NCBI GenBank assembly: GCA_965262595.1
Contig: OZ253548.1
Location: 310,001-374,000, forward strand
Direction: 5' to 3'
From: CATQHB01 sp965262595
Lineage (GTDB): Bacteria; Chloroflexota; Dehalococcoidia; Lucifugimonadales; UBA3495
DNA length: 64,000 bases
The notes beneath the pieces were generated by a model that saw only the letters and a program-made list of their open reading frames with translations, made no database searches and had not been told where the DNA came from. How positions within the stretch are numbered: the first letter of the stretch is position 1; each line of letters begins with the position of its first letter. The position numbers and the translations under genes were made by a program. Below are positions 50,878-59,793 of the stretch, piece after piece.

Positions 50878-51747
50878 ATGAATAGAAGTGAAACAACTAT
50901 AGGAGTTATCGGTGGCAGCGGTCTTTACGATATGGAGGGAATGACCGATGTTAGCTACATTGACGTAGATACCCCCTTCGGAAAGCCAAGCGCCGAAATT
51001 GTAGTGGGTTCTCTTGATGGTACGCGAGTGGCCTTCCTGCCCCGCCACGGGAGGGGGCACCGGCTCAATCCTACATCCATTCCGGCTCGCGCCAACATCT
51101 ACGCCCTGAAGACTCTGGGGGTGCAACGGCTAATTTCGGTCAGCGCCGTGGGTAGTTTGCGCGAGGATTTCGCTCCGCTGCATTTGGTGGTGCCGGACCA
51201 GCTTATCGACCGGACTCGCCAACGGGAAGGCACCTTTTTTGACGAAGGCATAGTCGCCCATGTCGGGTTTGCCGAGCCTTTTTGCCCCGACGCCGGAGCG
51301 GTTATTTCCCGGGCATCTCAAGAATTAGGCGTCACTTCCCACTCCGGGGGAACAATGGTCGTAATGGAGGGCCCGGCTTTTTCCACCAAGGCGGAATCCT
51401 TTATGTACCGGTCCTGGGGCGCCGATATTATCGGCATGACTGCCTTGCCTGAGGCCAAGTTAGCCCGGGAAGCGGAGATGTGTTACGCAACCATGGCCTG
51501 GATTACCGACTACGACTGCTGGCACGAGGCAAATGAGACGGTGACTGTGGAGATGGTAATACAGAATCTGTTGAAAAATGTCTCCGCCTCCAAGGACATG
51601 CTGCGCCAGGTTATTCCGCAACTGGGCCTCCCTTCCGGTTGTGCCTGTTCGACGGCGTTGAAAGACAGCATCATCACCCAGGCCGAGGGCATTCCCGAAG
51701 ACATAAAACGCAAACTGGCCCCGATTGTGGGCCGGTACGTTAGCTAG
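50878..51747 (+). CDS. mtnP: S-methyl-5'-thioadenosine phosphorylase
   Basis: Splits methylthioadenosine into adenine and methylthioribose-1-phosphate, the substrate of MtnA. 289 residues of the trimeric PNP/MTAP family: IGVIGGSGLYDMEGM (phosphate loop), LPRHGRGHRLNPTSIPARAN, VVMEGPAFSTKAESFMYRSW (substrate loop) and IIGMTALPEAKLAREAEMCY, with DYDCWHE near the end, the MTAP purine-specificity signature. The start follows the ASST stop by 7 bases with no clear Shine-Dalgarno sequence, so translation may be coupled. The methionine-salvage neighbours favour MTA over inosine or guanosine as substrate. Confidence 0.93.
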   Translation: MNRSETTIGVIGGSGLYDMEGMTDVSYIDVDTPFGKPSAEIVVGSLDGTRVAFLPRHGRGHRLNPTSIPARANIYALKTLGVQRLISVSAVGSLREDFAPLHLVVPDQLIDRTRQREGTFFDEGIVAHVGFAEPFCPDAGAVISRASQELGVTSHSGGTMVVMEGPAFSTKAESFMYRSWGADIIGMTALPEAKLAREAEMCYATMAWITDYDCWHEANETVTVEMVIQNLLKNVSASKDMLRQVIPQLGLPSGCACSTALKDSIITQAEGIPEDIKRKLAPIVGRYVS

Positions 51748-51842
51748 GGCTATTCAGGCTTAAGTAGAGCTTGTCCCGATTTTCGGCGAGCTCCGAATAT
51801 GTTCAATCAGCATATTAATAAGACCAAAAGGAGGTATCCAAT

Positions 51843-52202
51843 ATGCCCAGGCAAGAAACTGGTGAACCGTATTACCGGGTAGATTCCGATGAAGCTCATT
51901 CAATCCTGGAAGCCGACGCCGAGGGCGTGGTTGTTGTCGATGTGCGCCGGGATGACGAGTGGGTAACCGGGCACATTTCCGGGGCGACGCACATTCCCAT
52001 TGATGATTTGCCGGACCGCATTGACGAAGTGCCCCGGGATAAGCGGGTGCTGTTCATCTGCGCGATGGGCGTACGCAGCGGCTTGGCCTGTGAAGTGGCT
52101 TTTTCCATGGGTTATGACACCCAAAACCTATATAACATTGACGACGGCACTCCCGGTTGGATTGCCGGCAACCACCCCACTTCCTACGGCAATAACCCCT
52201 AA
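51843..52202 (+). CDS. Single-domain rhodanese sulfurtransferase
   Basis: A 119-residue rhodanese domain. VVVVDVRRDDEWVTGHISGA contains the DxR and GHIxGA signatures, followed by IPIDDLPDRIDEVP, and the active-site loop FICAMGVRSG carries the persulfide-forming Cys. It moves sulfane sulfur to acceptors such as cyanide or thiols. AAAAGGAGG precedes the ATG by 6 bases. It stands between mtnP and ahcY in the methionine-cycle cluster, which suggests a sulfur-handling role there. Confidence 0.92.
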   Translation: MPRQETGEPYYRVDSDEAHSILEADAEGVVVVDVRRDDEWVTGHISGATHIPIDDLPDRIDEVPRDKRVLFICAMGVRSGLACEVAFSMGYDTQNLYNIDDGTPGWIAGNHPTSYGNNP

Positions 52203-52271
52203 AGAAATCCGGCCCAACAAGGTCGGGTCAAAACGATAATCTATACCGAACAATACTGAAGGAGTTAACTT

Positions 52272-53543
52272 TTGGCTGTAAACAATACCAGGGGAGACGT
52301 CAAGGACTTTTCCCTCGCGAGATCCGGCGTAAATCGGATTGAATGGGCAGAACGGGAGATGGGCGTCTTGCGCATCATCGGGGAACGTTTCGCCAGGGAG
52401 AAGCCCCTGCAGGGCCTGCGGATATCGGCGTGCCTGCACGTTACCTCCGAGACGGCCAACCTGGCAATAGTCTTGAAGGAAGGCGGCGCCGACGTCGTAC
52501 TGTGTGCCAGCAACCCCCTTAGCACCCAGGATGACGTGGCCGCCGCGCTGGTCAGCGAGTACGGTATCCCCACTTATTCCATCAAGGGCGAAGATAACGA
52601 AACCTATTACAAGCACCTCAGTACGGTCCTGGACCACGAACCCCAATACACTATGGACGACGGCGCCGACCTGGTGAGTATGCTGCATCGGGACCGGTCC
52701 GAACTTTTGAAGAACGTAGGTGGCGGCACCGAAGAGACCACTACCGGCGTTATTCGCCTGAACGCAATGGCCGCTGATAACGCTCTTCGCTATCCCATAA
52801 TCGCTGTTAATGAGGCGGAGACCAAACATTTCTTCGACAATCGCTATGGCACCGGGCAAAGCACCCTGGACGGGATAACCCGAGCCACTAATATTTTGTG
52901 GGCCGGTCGCCGCGTGGTAGTAGGCGGCTATGGCTGGTGCGGCCGAGGCGTTGCCTCCCGCGCCCGTGGCCTGGGCGCCCATGTGATAGTCACTGAGGTA
53001 AATGCCGTGCGCGCCCTGGAGGCGGTAATGGACGGGTTTGCCGTGATGCCCGGTATAGAGGCGGCCAAAGTCGGGGAAGTGTTTATCACCGTTACCGGCG
53101 GCCTGCATACCGTTGGCAAGGAACACATGGAGGTAATGGCTAACGGAGCCATAATTGCGAATAGCGGCCACTTTAACGTGGAAATCGACATACCGGCGCT
53201 GGAAGCTATGTCGCAAAGCCATCGGGAAGTGCGTCCTTACGTCGAAGAATACACTACCAAAGACGGGCGAAAGCTCTACCTGTTGGGCGAAGGCCGGTTG
53301 ATTAACCTGACCGCCGCCGAGGGGCACCCCTCCGCAGTAATGGATATGAGCTTCGCTAATCAGGCCCTGAGTGTGGAATATCTGGTCCGGAATCAGGGCA
53401 AATTGGAGCCAGGCGTTTATGTCGTTCCCACCGAAATGGACCAGGAAGTGGGGCGGTTGAAGCTGGAGTCTATGGGATTGCACATAGATTCCCTATCGTC
53501 AGCGCAGAAGAATTATCAGGAAAGTTGGCAAGAGGGCACTTAA
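52272..53543 (+). CDS. ahcY: Adenosylhomocysteinase
   Basis: Reversibly hydrolyses S-adenosylhomocysteine to adenosine and homocysteine, removing the inhibitor of methyltransferases. 423 residues, the short form without the plant/eukaryote insertion. Substrate domain: RISACLHVTSETANLAIVLKE-like stretch (SACLHVTSETANLAIVL) and CASNPLSTQDDVAAALV; NAD domain: VVVGGYGWCGRGVASRARGL; C-terminal NLTAAEGHPSAVMDMSFANQ. TTG start with GGAG 9 bases upstream. metK follows, so hydrolysis and resynthesis of SAM are encoded together. Confidence 0.95.
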   Translation: MAVNNTRGDVKDFSLARSGVNRIEWAEREMGVLRIIGERFAREKPLQGLRISACLHVTSETANLAIVLKEGGADVVLCASNPLSTQDDVAAALVSEYGIPTYSIKGEDNETYYKHLSTVLDHEPQYTMDDGADLVSMLHRDRSELLKNVGGGTEETTTGVIRLNAMAADNALRYPIIAVNEAETKHFFDNRYGTGQSTLDGITRATNILWAGRRVVVGGYGWCGRGVASRARGLGAHVIVTEVNAVRALEAVMDGFAVMPGIEAAKVGEVFITVTGGLHTVGKEHMEVMANGAIIANSGHFNVEIDIPALEAMSQSHREVRPYVEEYTTKDGRKLYLLGEGRLINLTAAEGHPSAVMDMSFANQALSVEYLVRNQGKLEPGVYVVPTEMDQEVGRLKLESMGLHIDSLSSAQKNYQESWQEGT

Positions 53544-53676
53544 AGGGCTCGTCCCGGCGCACTCTTTTCCCCAACCGCGAATCCTGAAAGCCGTGGGTGG
53601 CAGGAGCAACTGAGGAACCGGCTAATCAACCGGACGGTCCGCCGGTCTGCCACCGCAATTTTTGGAGGAATAACCA

Positions 53677-54894
53677 ATGCCCATACAATTTATGACTTCA
53701 CCCAAGTATCTACTGACCTCCGAGTCGGTCACCGAAGGCCATCCGGACAAGCTGTGTGACCAAATATCCGACGCCGTGCTGGATGCCGCCCTTTCCGGCG
53801 ACATTATGAGCCGGGTCGCCTGCGAAACGGTGGCAACCAAGAATCTGGTAATGGTGACCGGCGAGATTACTACCGCCACCGACCTGGATTTCAACGAGAT
53901 TGCCCGCGGCGTTATGCAGGACATCGGCTACACCGACGTAAAGTACGGGTTGGACGGCAAATCCTGCGGGGTAATGGCCCACGTTAGCAAGCAGTCTCAG
54001 GACATCAGCACCGGTGTCACCACTGCGCTGGAGCAGCGGGGGGAAGCCGCCTCCGACGCGCGTCGTGGAACCGGAGCCGGCGACCAGGGAATGATGGTCG
54101 GCTTTGCCTGTAACGAGACCGAAAATCTGATGCCCCTCACCGTTGACCTTTCCCATCGGCTGGTGTCTCGGCTGGCCATGGTGCGAAAGGAGGGGTTGCT
54201 TCCCTACTTGGGGCCGGACGGCAAGTCCCAGGTTACGGTGGAATATCGCCACGGCAAGCCACACCGAGTTGACGCTGTGGTCATCAGCACCCAGCACGAT
54301 GACCACGCTGACCGGGAGGCATTCAGCGAGCAACTGCGCAAGGACATCAAGGAGCACGTCATCAACCCCGTTGTCGGTGAATGGATGGATGAGGACACCA
54401 ATATTTACGTTAATCCCAGTGGCTGGTTTGTTGTGGGCGGGCCTCAGGGTGACACCGGTCTGACCGGGCGCAAGATCCTGGTAGATACCTACGGCGGCAT
54501 CGCCCGGCACGGCGGCGGGGCCTTCTCCGGCAAGGACCCGACAAAGGTTGACCGCTCCGGGGCTTATGCCGCTCGGTACGTCGCCAAGAACCTGGTGGCC
54601 GCTGGGCTGGCCGATCGAGTGGAGGTAATTGTTTCCTACGCCATCGGCGTGGCTGAACCAATTTCCGTTTCGGTGGAGACTTTTGACACGAATCACCTGG
54701 ATAATGGCCGTATTGAGGAGCTGGTGAAGGAAAACTTCGACCTGCGCCCCGGCGCCATCATTGAAGACCTGAACCTGAGGCGCCCCATTTACCGTCAGAC
54801 GGCGGCTTACGGCCACTTTGGACGGAATGATATTGATCTGCCCTGGGAACAGACCGACAAGGCGGATATGCTTCGGAAACAGGCGGGCCTTTAG
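53677..54894 (+). CDS. metK: S-adenosylmethionine synthetase
   Basis: Makes SAM from methionine and ATP. 405 residues with the three-repeat fold: TSESVTEGHPDKLCDQISDA, the GAGDQGMMVGFACNET signature loop, RILVDTYGG-type strand (KILVDTYGGIARHGGGAFSG) and the phosphate-binding KDPTKVDRSGAYAARYVAKN. ATG follows GGAGGAAT. It is the last methionine-cycle gene of the cluster, 133 bases after ahcY, and an obvious target of the SAM-I riboswitch through read-through. No separate riboswitch is seen in its own leader. Confidence 0.97.
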   Translation: MPIQFMTSPKYLLTSESVTEGHPDKLCDQISDAVLDAALSGDIMSRVACETVATKNLVMVTGEITTATDLDFNEIARGVMQDIGYTDVKYGLDGKSCGVMAHVSKQSQDISTGVTTALEQRGEAASDARRGTGAGDQGMMVGFACNETENLMPLTVDLSHRLVSRLAMVRKEGLLPYLGPDGKSQVTVEYRHGKPHRVDAVVISTQHDDHADREAFSEQLRKDIKEHVINPVVGEWMDEDTNIYVNPSGWFVVGGPQGDTGLTGRKILVDTYGGIARHGGGAFSGKDPTKVDRSGAYAARYVAKNLVAAGLADRVEVIVSYAIGVAEPISVSVETFDTNHLDNGRIEELVKENFDLRPGAIIEDLNLRRPIYRQTAAYGHFGRNDIDLPWEQTDKADMLRKQAGL

Positions 54895-55011
54895 CCGTCT
54901 AATCCGACGCAAAGTCCTGGATACACCAACTATCCGGAAAATCGAAGCCCTCACCTTCGGCCCGGTCTTGAAACGGCAGGCGCAAGGGTGAGGGTTCTCT
55001 TTAGGAGGGCC

Positions 55012-56427
55012 ATGACTACGGAGATTAAATTCGGTACCGATGGGTGGCGGGCCATAATTGCCGAAGACTTTACTTTTGAGAACGTGGCTCGCTGCGCCCA
55101 GGGCCTGATTGACTATCTGAAGGGCGAAGGCACTGCCGACCGTGGTCTCGTGGTGGGCTATGATACTCGATTCCTCTCCAGGGAGTTTGCCGAGACGGTG
55201 GCCTCGGTTGGGGTGGGCAATGGCGTCAGAGTTTACCTGGCCAAAGAGGCAGCCCCCACGCCGGTGGTCAGCTTTAATATTCTGGTCCAGCAGGCCGCCG
55301 GGGCGGCAATCATCACCGCAAGCCATAACCCGGCTAACTGGAATGGGTTTAAGTTCAAGCCGGAGTATGCCGGCAGCGCCACCCAGGAAATCACCGACCG
55401 GCTGGAAGCCAGGATTACCGAAATCGAAGCGCCCAGGACTTTGGGTTTGGATGAGGGGCGCCGTCAAGGGCTGGTTGTGGACATTGATCCTAAACCTCCC
55501 TACCTGAAGCGCATTGAATCTTTGGTTGACTTGCCCGCTATACGGGAGTCCGGCTTTAACGTAGTGGTGGATGCCATGTTCGGCGCCGGGGCCGGCTACA
55601 TCCCGGAGCTAATCTCCGGCGGAAAGACCGTGGTGCAAGAGTTAAACGGCTATCGAAACCCGGCTTTCCCGGGAATGGAACAGCCGGAACCCATCGCCCA
55701 TAATCTGACCGCTCTGGTTGAGCGAATACGGCGCGACGGAGCGTCGGTGGGGATTGCGCTGGACGGTGATGCCGACCGGGTGGGATTGGTGGACGAGGCG
55801 GGTAATTTCGTCAGCACGCTGGAGGTGTTTTCCCTGCTGGCCCTCTACCTCCTGGAACACAAGGGTCAGCGCGGGGCCCTGGTTAAGGGAGTGACTTCCT
55901 CCATGATGCTCAATAAATTGGGGGATAAGTTTGGCGTTGACATCCACGAAATGAAGGTAGGCTTTAAGTACATTGGGCCGCGAATGTCGGAAGTTGACGG
56001 GCTGATGGGAGGGGAAGAAAGCGGTGGCTTTGCCTTCCGAGGACACATTCCGGAAAGAGACGGAATCCTAAGCGGCCTGTATGTGTTGGAGTATATGGCC
56101 CGCACCGGTTTAACCCCTTCCCAATTGGTGCAGCGCCTTTTTGCCCAGGTAGGCCCCCACTACTACCAGCGTCGGGACGTAGCATTCGATCCGGCGGAAA
56201 GAGAAGCTATCCAGTCACGCTTGCAGGATGGAGGCTTGACCGAATTGGCCGGTATGCCGGTGCTTGGTTCCGATGAAATTGACGGGCGGCGGCTGCGTTT
56301 TGACAACGCCTGGCTGGCCTCCCGGTTTTCCGGCACCGAGCCGCTCCTGCGCATCTATTGCGAAGCGGAAAGTCCGCAGATAGTGACTCAGCTTCTCGAT
56401 GCGGCGGCGGTGTATTTGGGCGTGTAA
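55012..56427 (+). CDS. Phosphoglucomutase/phosphomannomutase family protein
   Basis: An alpha-D-phosphohexomutase of 471 residues that interconverts sugar 1- and 6-phosphates. Residue 104 is the phosphoserine in TASHNP (ITASHNPANWNGFK), the metal loop is ALDGDADRVGLVD, the sugar-specificity loop is GGEESGGFAFRGHIPERDGI, and the phosphate-binding loop RFSGTEPLLRIYCE is near the C-terminus. The GEESGG loop is of the PMM/PGM or glucosamine-mutase kind; specificity is unresolved. The ATG at 55012 has TTAGGAGGG directly upstream, so a GTG at 54988 is rejected. Own start of transcription is unknown; it follows metK by 117 bases. Confidence 0.92.
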   Translation: MTTEIKFGTDGWRAIIAEDFTFENVARCAQGLIDYLKGEGTADRGLVVGYDTRFLSREFAETVASVGVGNGVRVYLAKEAAPTPVVSFNILVQQAAGAAIITASHNPANWNGFKFKPEYAGSATQEITDRLEARITEIEAPRTLGLDEGRRQGLVVDIDPKPPYLKRIESLVDLPAIRESGFNVVVDAMFGAGAGYIPELISGGKTVVQELNGYRNPAFPGMEQPEPIAHNLTALVERIRRDGASVGIALDGDADRVGLVDEAGNFVSTLEVFSLLALYLLEHKGQRGALVKGVTSSMMLNKLGDKFGVDIHEMKVGFKYIGPRMSEVDGLMGGEESGGFAFRGHIPERDGILSGLYVLEYMARTGLTPSQLVQRLFAQVGPHYYQRRDVAFDPAEREAIQSRLQDGGLTELAGMPVLGSDEIDGRRLRFDNAWLASRFSGTEPLLRIYCEAESPQIVTQLLDAAAVYLGV

Positions 56428-56600
56428 TTGCTGGATGCCGGGGAATGGGTCCGTCCTTTTGGCCTCTGCTCTGCTTGGCAAGCCGGGTTAGCGCAACAGA
56501 TACGGTTTAAGTTGCGTGGGCCAATCGGTCAACTCGGTTCATGGCAAAGAATGAGGGCAACCATTCCGGAGATACAAACCGGCATTTAGGGGATATAGGA

Positions 56601-57482
56601 ATGTCCGCAGTACGAGAAGAGTCCGGGACGCGAAGCCTCCTGATTACCGGGCTGGTCTCGGCTACGGCAATCGCCCTGGCCGTGGTAGGCGCCATCATTC
56701 TGGGCAGCGATACCGGCATAGACGGTGTAAACCGCTTTGTGGAGCGGCTATCCGGCAATTCCAGTTCATTCCTGACCGGACTGGTGGGTGTATCGTCGGT
56801 GTTTGCCTTGGCCGCCGGAATGGCATCGGCGGTAAACCCCTGTGGGTTTGCAATGTTGCCAGCCTACCTGGGTTTATATTTAGGCGCAAATTCGGAACAA
56901 GAGACCGGCAGACCGGTCCGGCAGTTGTGGCGCGCCTTGCTGATAGGCGGAGCCGTCACTGGCGGCTTTGTTGTTCTCTTTGGCATAGCGGGAACCCTGA
57001 TCGGATTGGGCGCGTCCTTCGTTGCCAATTTGCTTCCCTGGATCGGGTTGGTTGTCGGCGTTGTGCTGGCGATTGCCGGGGCTTGGCTGGTCAGCGGCGG
57101 CAAGATTTACACCGGCGTCGCCGCTCGGGCGGCCGCTCATATTGGAGAACCCGGTCAGTTAGGGGCCAAGGGTTACTTTCTCTTTGGGGTGAGCTACGGC
57201 ACCGCGTCATTAAGCTGCACGCTCCCCATATTTCTGGCGGTTCTTGGTGTCAGCGCCTCGGACGCCGGTTTACTGAACATCATGGCAAACTTCTTCTTGT
57301 TTGCGCTGGGCATGGGACTGGTGATAATGGCCCTGACCCTGGGCATGGCTTTCTTCAAGGGCTCAATGGTCGGAGTTTTGCGAAAGGCCCTCCCTTACAT
57401 CCAGCCGATCGGAGCCTGGCTGATGGTCATCGCGGGAATTTACATAATCTTCTACTGGCTAACCATTGGCGGGTTGATGTAG
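56601..57482 (+). CDS. CcdA/DsbD-type thiol-disulfide membrane protein
   Basis: A 293-residue inner-membrane protein of the DsbD transmembrane/CcdA family, moving reducing power from cytosolic thioredoxin to extracytoplasmic thiol proteins. The two catalytic Cys sit in the pseudo-repeat: ASAVNPCGFAMLPAYLGLYL in the first half and YGTASLSCTLPIFLAVLG in the second. Six TM helices are visible, plus an extra N-terminal helix (ITGLVSATAIALAVVGAIIL) with a short extracytoplasmic stretch. ATG 56601 has AGGGG/ATAGGA upstream; an in-frame ATG at 56541 lacks one and would add 20 polar residues. Lone gene here; a thioredoxin-like partner is not adjacent. Confidence 0.85.
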   Translation: MSAVREESGTRSLLITGLVSATAIALAVVGAIILGSDTGIDGVNRFVERLSGNSSSFLTGLVGVSSVFALAAGMASAVNPCGFAMLPAYLGLYLGANSEQETGRPVRQLWRALLIGGAVTGGFVVLFGIAGTLIGLGASFVANLLPWIGLVVGVVLAIAGAWLVSGGKIYTGVAARAAAHIGEPGQLGAKGYFLFGVSYGTASLSCTLPIFLAVLGVSASDAGLLNIMANFFLFALGMGLVIMALTLGMAFFKGSMVGVLRKALPYIQPIGAWLMVIAGIYIIFYWLTIGGLM

Positions 57483-57587
57483 GCCGGGTTTCCGGCCGGC
57501 CGGTATTGTTGCAGGTTTCATTCCCGAGTGACGGTCGTCCGTGAAGCGTGTGGAGTGGGAATGAAATTCGTGCTGTAAGAAATAGAC

Positions 57588-57616
57588 AAAAAGGGACGGT
57601 TCACATGAACCGTCCC
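57588..57616 (-). terminator. Intrinsic terminator of the ribosomal protein operon
   Basis: Read on the minus strand, GGGACGGTTCA pairs with TGAACCGTCCC (57616-57593) around a 2-base spacer, and is followed by five T (57592-57588). It lies 54 bases after the rpsI stop. On + there is no T-run. Confidence 0.9.
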
Positions 57617-57669
57617 GAAATTCTTACCGGGGAAAACTCGGTTGGAGTTGGAACAGTGACTGGCTGGGG

Positions 57670-58083
57670 TTAACGCTTGGTGTACTGAGGCGCTCTACGG
57701 GCCCGCTTCAGGCCGTATTTTTTACTTTCCTTGATACGGGAATCCCGTGTTACCAGCCCATGGCGTCGGAGGGTCGGCTTCAATTCAATATTATAGACGA
57801 TCAGGGCACGGGTTATTCCATGCCGAATCGCTTCCGCCTGAGCGTTGACGCCGCCTCCGGCAACTCTGGCCACCAATTGGAACTGGTTGTTGGTACTGGT
57901 TACCTGAAAGGGCTGGTTGATAATTACCTGCCATGGACTCCAATTGAAATATTCGTCCATTGGCTTCCCGTTAACCAGCATCGGCCCGCCATCGGAAGTG
58001 GGATAAAGGCGCACCCGAGCGATAGCCCGCTTTCGTTTTCCGGTACCGTAATAGTAATGCTGTTGTGTTTCCGATTGTACCAA
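57670..58083 (-). CDS. rpsI: 30S ribosomal protein S9
   Basis: 137 residues. YYYGTGKRKRAIARVRLYPT opens the fold, RVAGGGVNAQAEAIRHGITR is the core, and the tail RESKKYGLKRARRAPQYTKR with terminal Lys-Arg reaches the P-site tRNA. It starts 9 bases after the rplM stop; S9 and L13 are always paired. Last gene before the terminator. Confidence 0.97.
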   Translation of the reverse strand: MVQSETQQHYYYGTGKRKRAIARVRLYPTSDGGPMLVNGKPMDEYFNWSPWQVIINQPFQVTSTNNQFQLVARVAGGGVNAQAEAIRHGITRALIVYNIELKPTLRRHGLVTRDSRIKESKKYGLKRARRAPQYTKR

Positions 58084-58092
58084 AGCTTATAC

Positions 58093-58548
58093 CTATCCTT
58101 CGTTTCCTTCGTTCCCGTCTGACAGTTGAGCTACCTGGGCCTCATGGGGATGGTTTTCTCCGGCATATACCTTGAGTCGCTTCAACATTTCCCGGCCCAG
58201 TTTGTTTCGAGGCAGCATCCCCTTGACCGCCAACTGGAGCACCCGATCCGGGTGGGATTCCAGCATGTCGCGCAGCATGAAGGATTTGAGGTTGCCCACG
58301 TAACCGCTGTGACGGTAATAGGTCTTCTGCAGCAGTTTATGACCAGTAACTCGTACTTTGTCCATATTTACTACCACTACGTGGTCGCCGGTGATCACGT
58401 GGGGAGTGTAGGTTGGCCGATCCTTGCCCTGCAAAGCTACTGCCACATTTCGCGCTAATCGGCCCAGAGACTGGCCGGTTGCGTCCATTAAACGCCAATT
58501 TTGGGGTAGCTCCCCCGGTTTCGGGAAGTAAGTGCTAGTACGTTTCAT
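58093..58548 (-). CDS. rplM: 50S ribosomal protein L13
   Basis: 151 residues with the L13 fold: WRLMDATGQSLGRLARNVAV, DHVVVVNMDKVRVTGHKLLQ, the TYYRHSGYVGNLKSFMLRDM signature and AVKGMLPRNKLGREMLKRLK. An early assembly protein of the large subunit. Its ATG lies inside the 3' end of truA (14-base overlap), so the two are translationally coupled. The C-terminus has a short acidic extension (QLSDGNEGNEG). Confidence 0.97.
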   Translation of the reverse strand: MKRTSTYFPKPGELPQNWRLMDATGQSLGRLARNVAVALQGKDRPTYTPHVITGDHVVVVNMDKVRVTGHKLLQKTYYRHSGYVGNLKSFMLRDMLESHPDRVLQLAVKGMLPRNKLGREMLKRLKVYAGENHPHEAQVAQLSDGNEGNEG

Positions 58549-59401
58549 TTTGCAATTTAACCTTTGACCAAAAATCTCGGTAAGTTACTTCAACCAGACA
58601 TAACCCCAAGGCAGGCAACGAGGGCCAGGGTCGGGTGGCTGCGCCGGGTTCGTTCTCGTCCCGGTTGCCCAAAAGAAGCCGGATTGTATCCTTCGGCCAC
58701 TTTCCTTTGCCGATTTCGACCAGGATTGCATTGGCTCGGCGAATTTGGTGGCGCAAGAAACCGTTCGATTCACATTTGATAACGATCTTATCCGAATCTC
58801 GGCGCGCATCCCATCGGTGCACCGTGCGTACCGCACTTTTTTCCGGCGGATGCCCCACGGCCAGCGGGCGGAAATCGTGAATGCCAACCAGGTCCTGGGC
58901 CGCGTCGTTCATAACGTCTATTTGTAAAGGTTCTCTTATCCAGTGCCATTCCCGCCGTTGGAGCGGTGAAGGCCGTGGCCGGTTCAAGATCTGGTAGCGG
59001 TAAATCCGGCTGGCCGCGTCTCGTCGTGAGTGAAACTCCGGCTGCATCTCGAAACCCTGCTGTATTCGTATGTCGCTGGGCAGGTAATAATTCAATGCAT
59101 TGACGAAGGTGGACACCGGATACGGGCTGCCGGTCAGGAAATCTATTACCTGGCCTAAAGCGTGGGCGCCGGAATCGGTACGGCTGGCGGCCCTGACTCG
59201 GGTGTCTTCTTTGGTTAGACGGTTGATCGCTGTTTCCAGCTCTCCTTGAATCGTCGGTTGGTGAGCCTGAAACTGGAATCCGGCGTAATTGGTGCCTTCG
59301 TATTCAACTGTTAATGCCAGCCTTCTGGCGGACTGACCAACCCAAGGCAGGTCAACCTGGGGACTGTCCTCCTGCGGGGAATCCCCCAAAGACTCAGACA
59401 T
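58535..59401 (-). CDS. truA: tRNA pseudouridine synthase A
   Basis: Makes pseudouridine at positions 38-40 of the tRNA anticodon stem. 288 residues: LTVEYEGTNYAGFQFQAHQP and the catalytic Asp in ASRTDSGAHALGQVIDF; FHSRRDAASRIYRYQILNRP and NGFLRHQIRRANAILVEIGK follow. ATG at 59401 follows a 35-base gap from rplQ and gives an acidic 25-residue leader before the fold. Overlaps rplM by 14 bases. Its place between rplQ and rplM is the common arrangement in Gram-positives and Chloroflexota. Confidence 0.94.
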   Translation of the reverse strand: MSESLGDSPQEDSPQVDLPWVGQSARRLALTVEYEGTNYAGFQFQAHQPTIQGELETAINRLTKEDTRVRAASRTDSGAHALGQVIDFLTGSPYPVSTFVNALNYYLPSDIRIQQGFEMQPEFHSRRDAASRIYRYQILNRPRPSPLQRREWHWIREPLQIDVMNDAAQDLVGIHDFRPLAVGHPPEKSAVRTVHRWDARRDSDKIVIKCESNGFLRHQIRRANAILVEIGKGKWPKDTIRLLLGNRDENEPGAATRPWPSLPALGLCLVEVTYRDFWSKVKLQNETY

Positions 59402-59436
59402 AGAATGGGAATCCCGACCTATAATGCGCCGGTTCG

Positions 59437-59790
59437 CTATACCAATTCGATTACGGCCATTTGCGCGCCGTCTCCCTGGCGGGGCCCCAGCTTAACTATG
59501 CGGGTGTAACCGCCCGGTCGGGTCTCGTACCGGGGCGCCAATTCGTCGAAAACCTTCTTTACGACCAGCTTATTGGGCACCTGGCTGAGGGCCAACCGGC
59601 GATGGTGCAGGGTGCCTTTCTTGCCGTGGGTGATGAGTTTTTCGGCTACAATTCTAGTTTCCTTAGCCTTGGCCAAGGTGGTGGTGATTTTTTCGTGGCG
59701 GACCAACTCGGTTGTGAGGCCTCTAAGCAGGGCCTTACGCTGATCCTTGTACCGGCTGAGATTGCGGCCGGCAACACGGTGGGATGCCAT
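59437..59790 (-). CDS. rplQ: 50S ribosomal protein L17
   Basis: 117 residues with the L17 core: AGRNLSRYKDQRKALLRGLT, LVRHEKITTTLAKAKETRIV and the C-terminal RPGGYTRIVKLGPRQGDGAQ, plus MAVIELV. It starts 3 bases after the rpoA stop and is coupled to it, as in most bacteria. Confidence 0.97.
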   Translation of the reverse strand: MASHRVAGRNLSRYKDQRKALLRGLTTELVRHEKITTTLAKAKETRIVAEKLITHGKKGTLHHRRLALSQVPNKLVVKKVFDELAPRYETRPGGYTRIVKLGPRQGDGAQMAVIELV

Positions 59791-59793
59791 AGG

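Noticed and set aside
52128..53483. 451-codon minus-strand frame opposite ahcY
   Set aside because: Shadow of adenosylhomocysteinase; no motif of its own.
53710..55467. 585-codon minus-strand frame opposite metK and the phosphohexomutase
   Set aside because: It overlaps two clearly conserved + strand genes and has low-complexity shadow composition.
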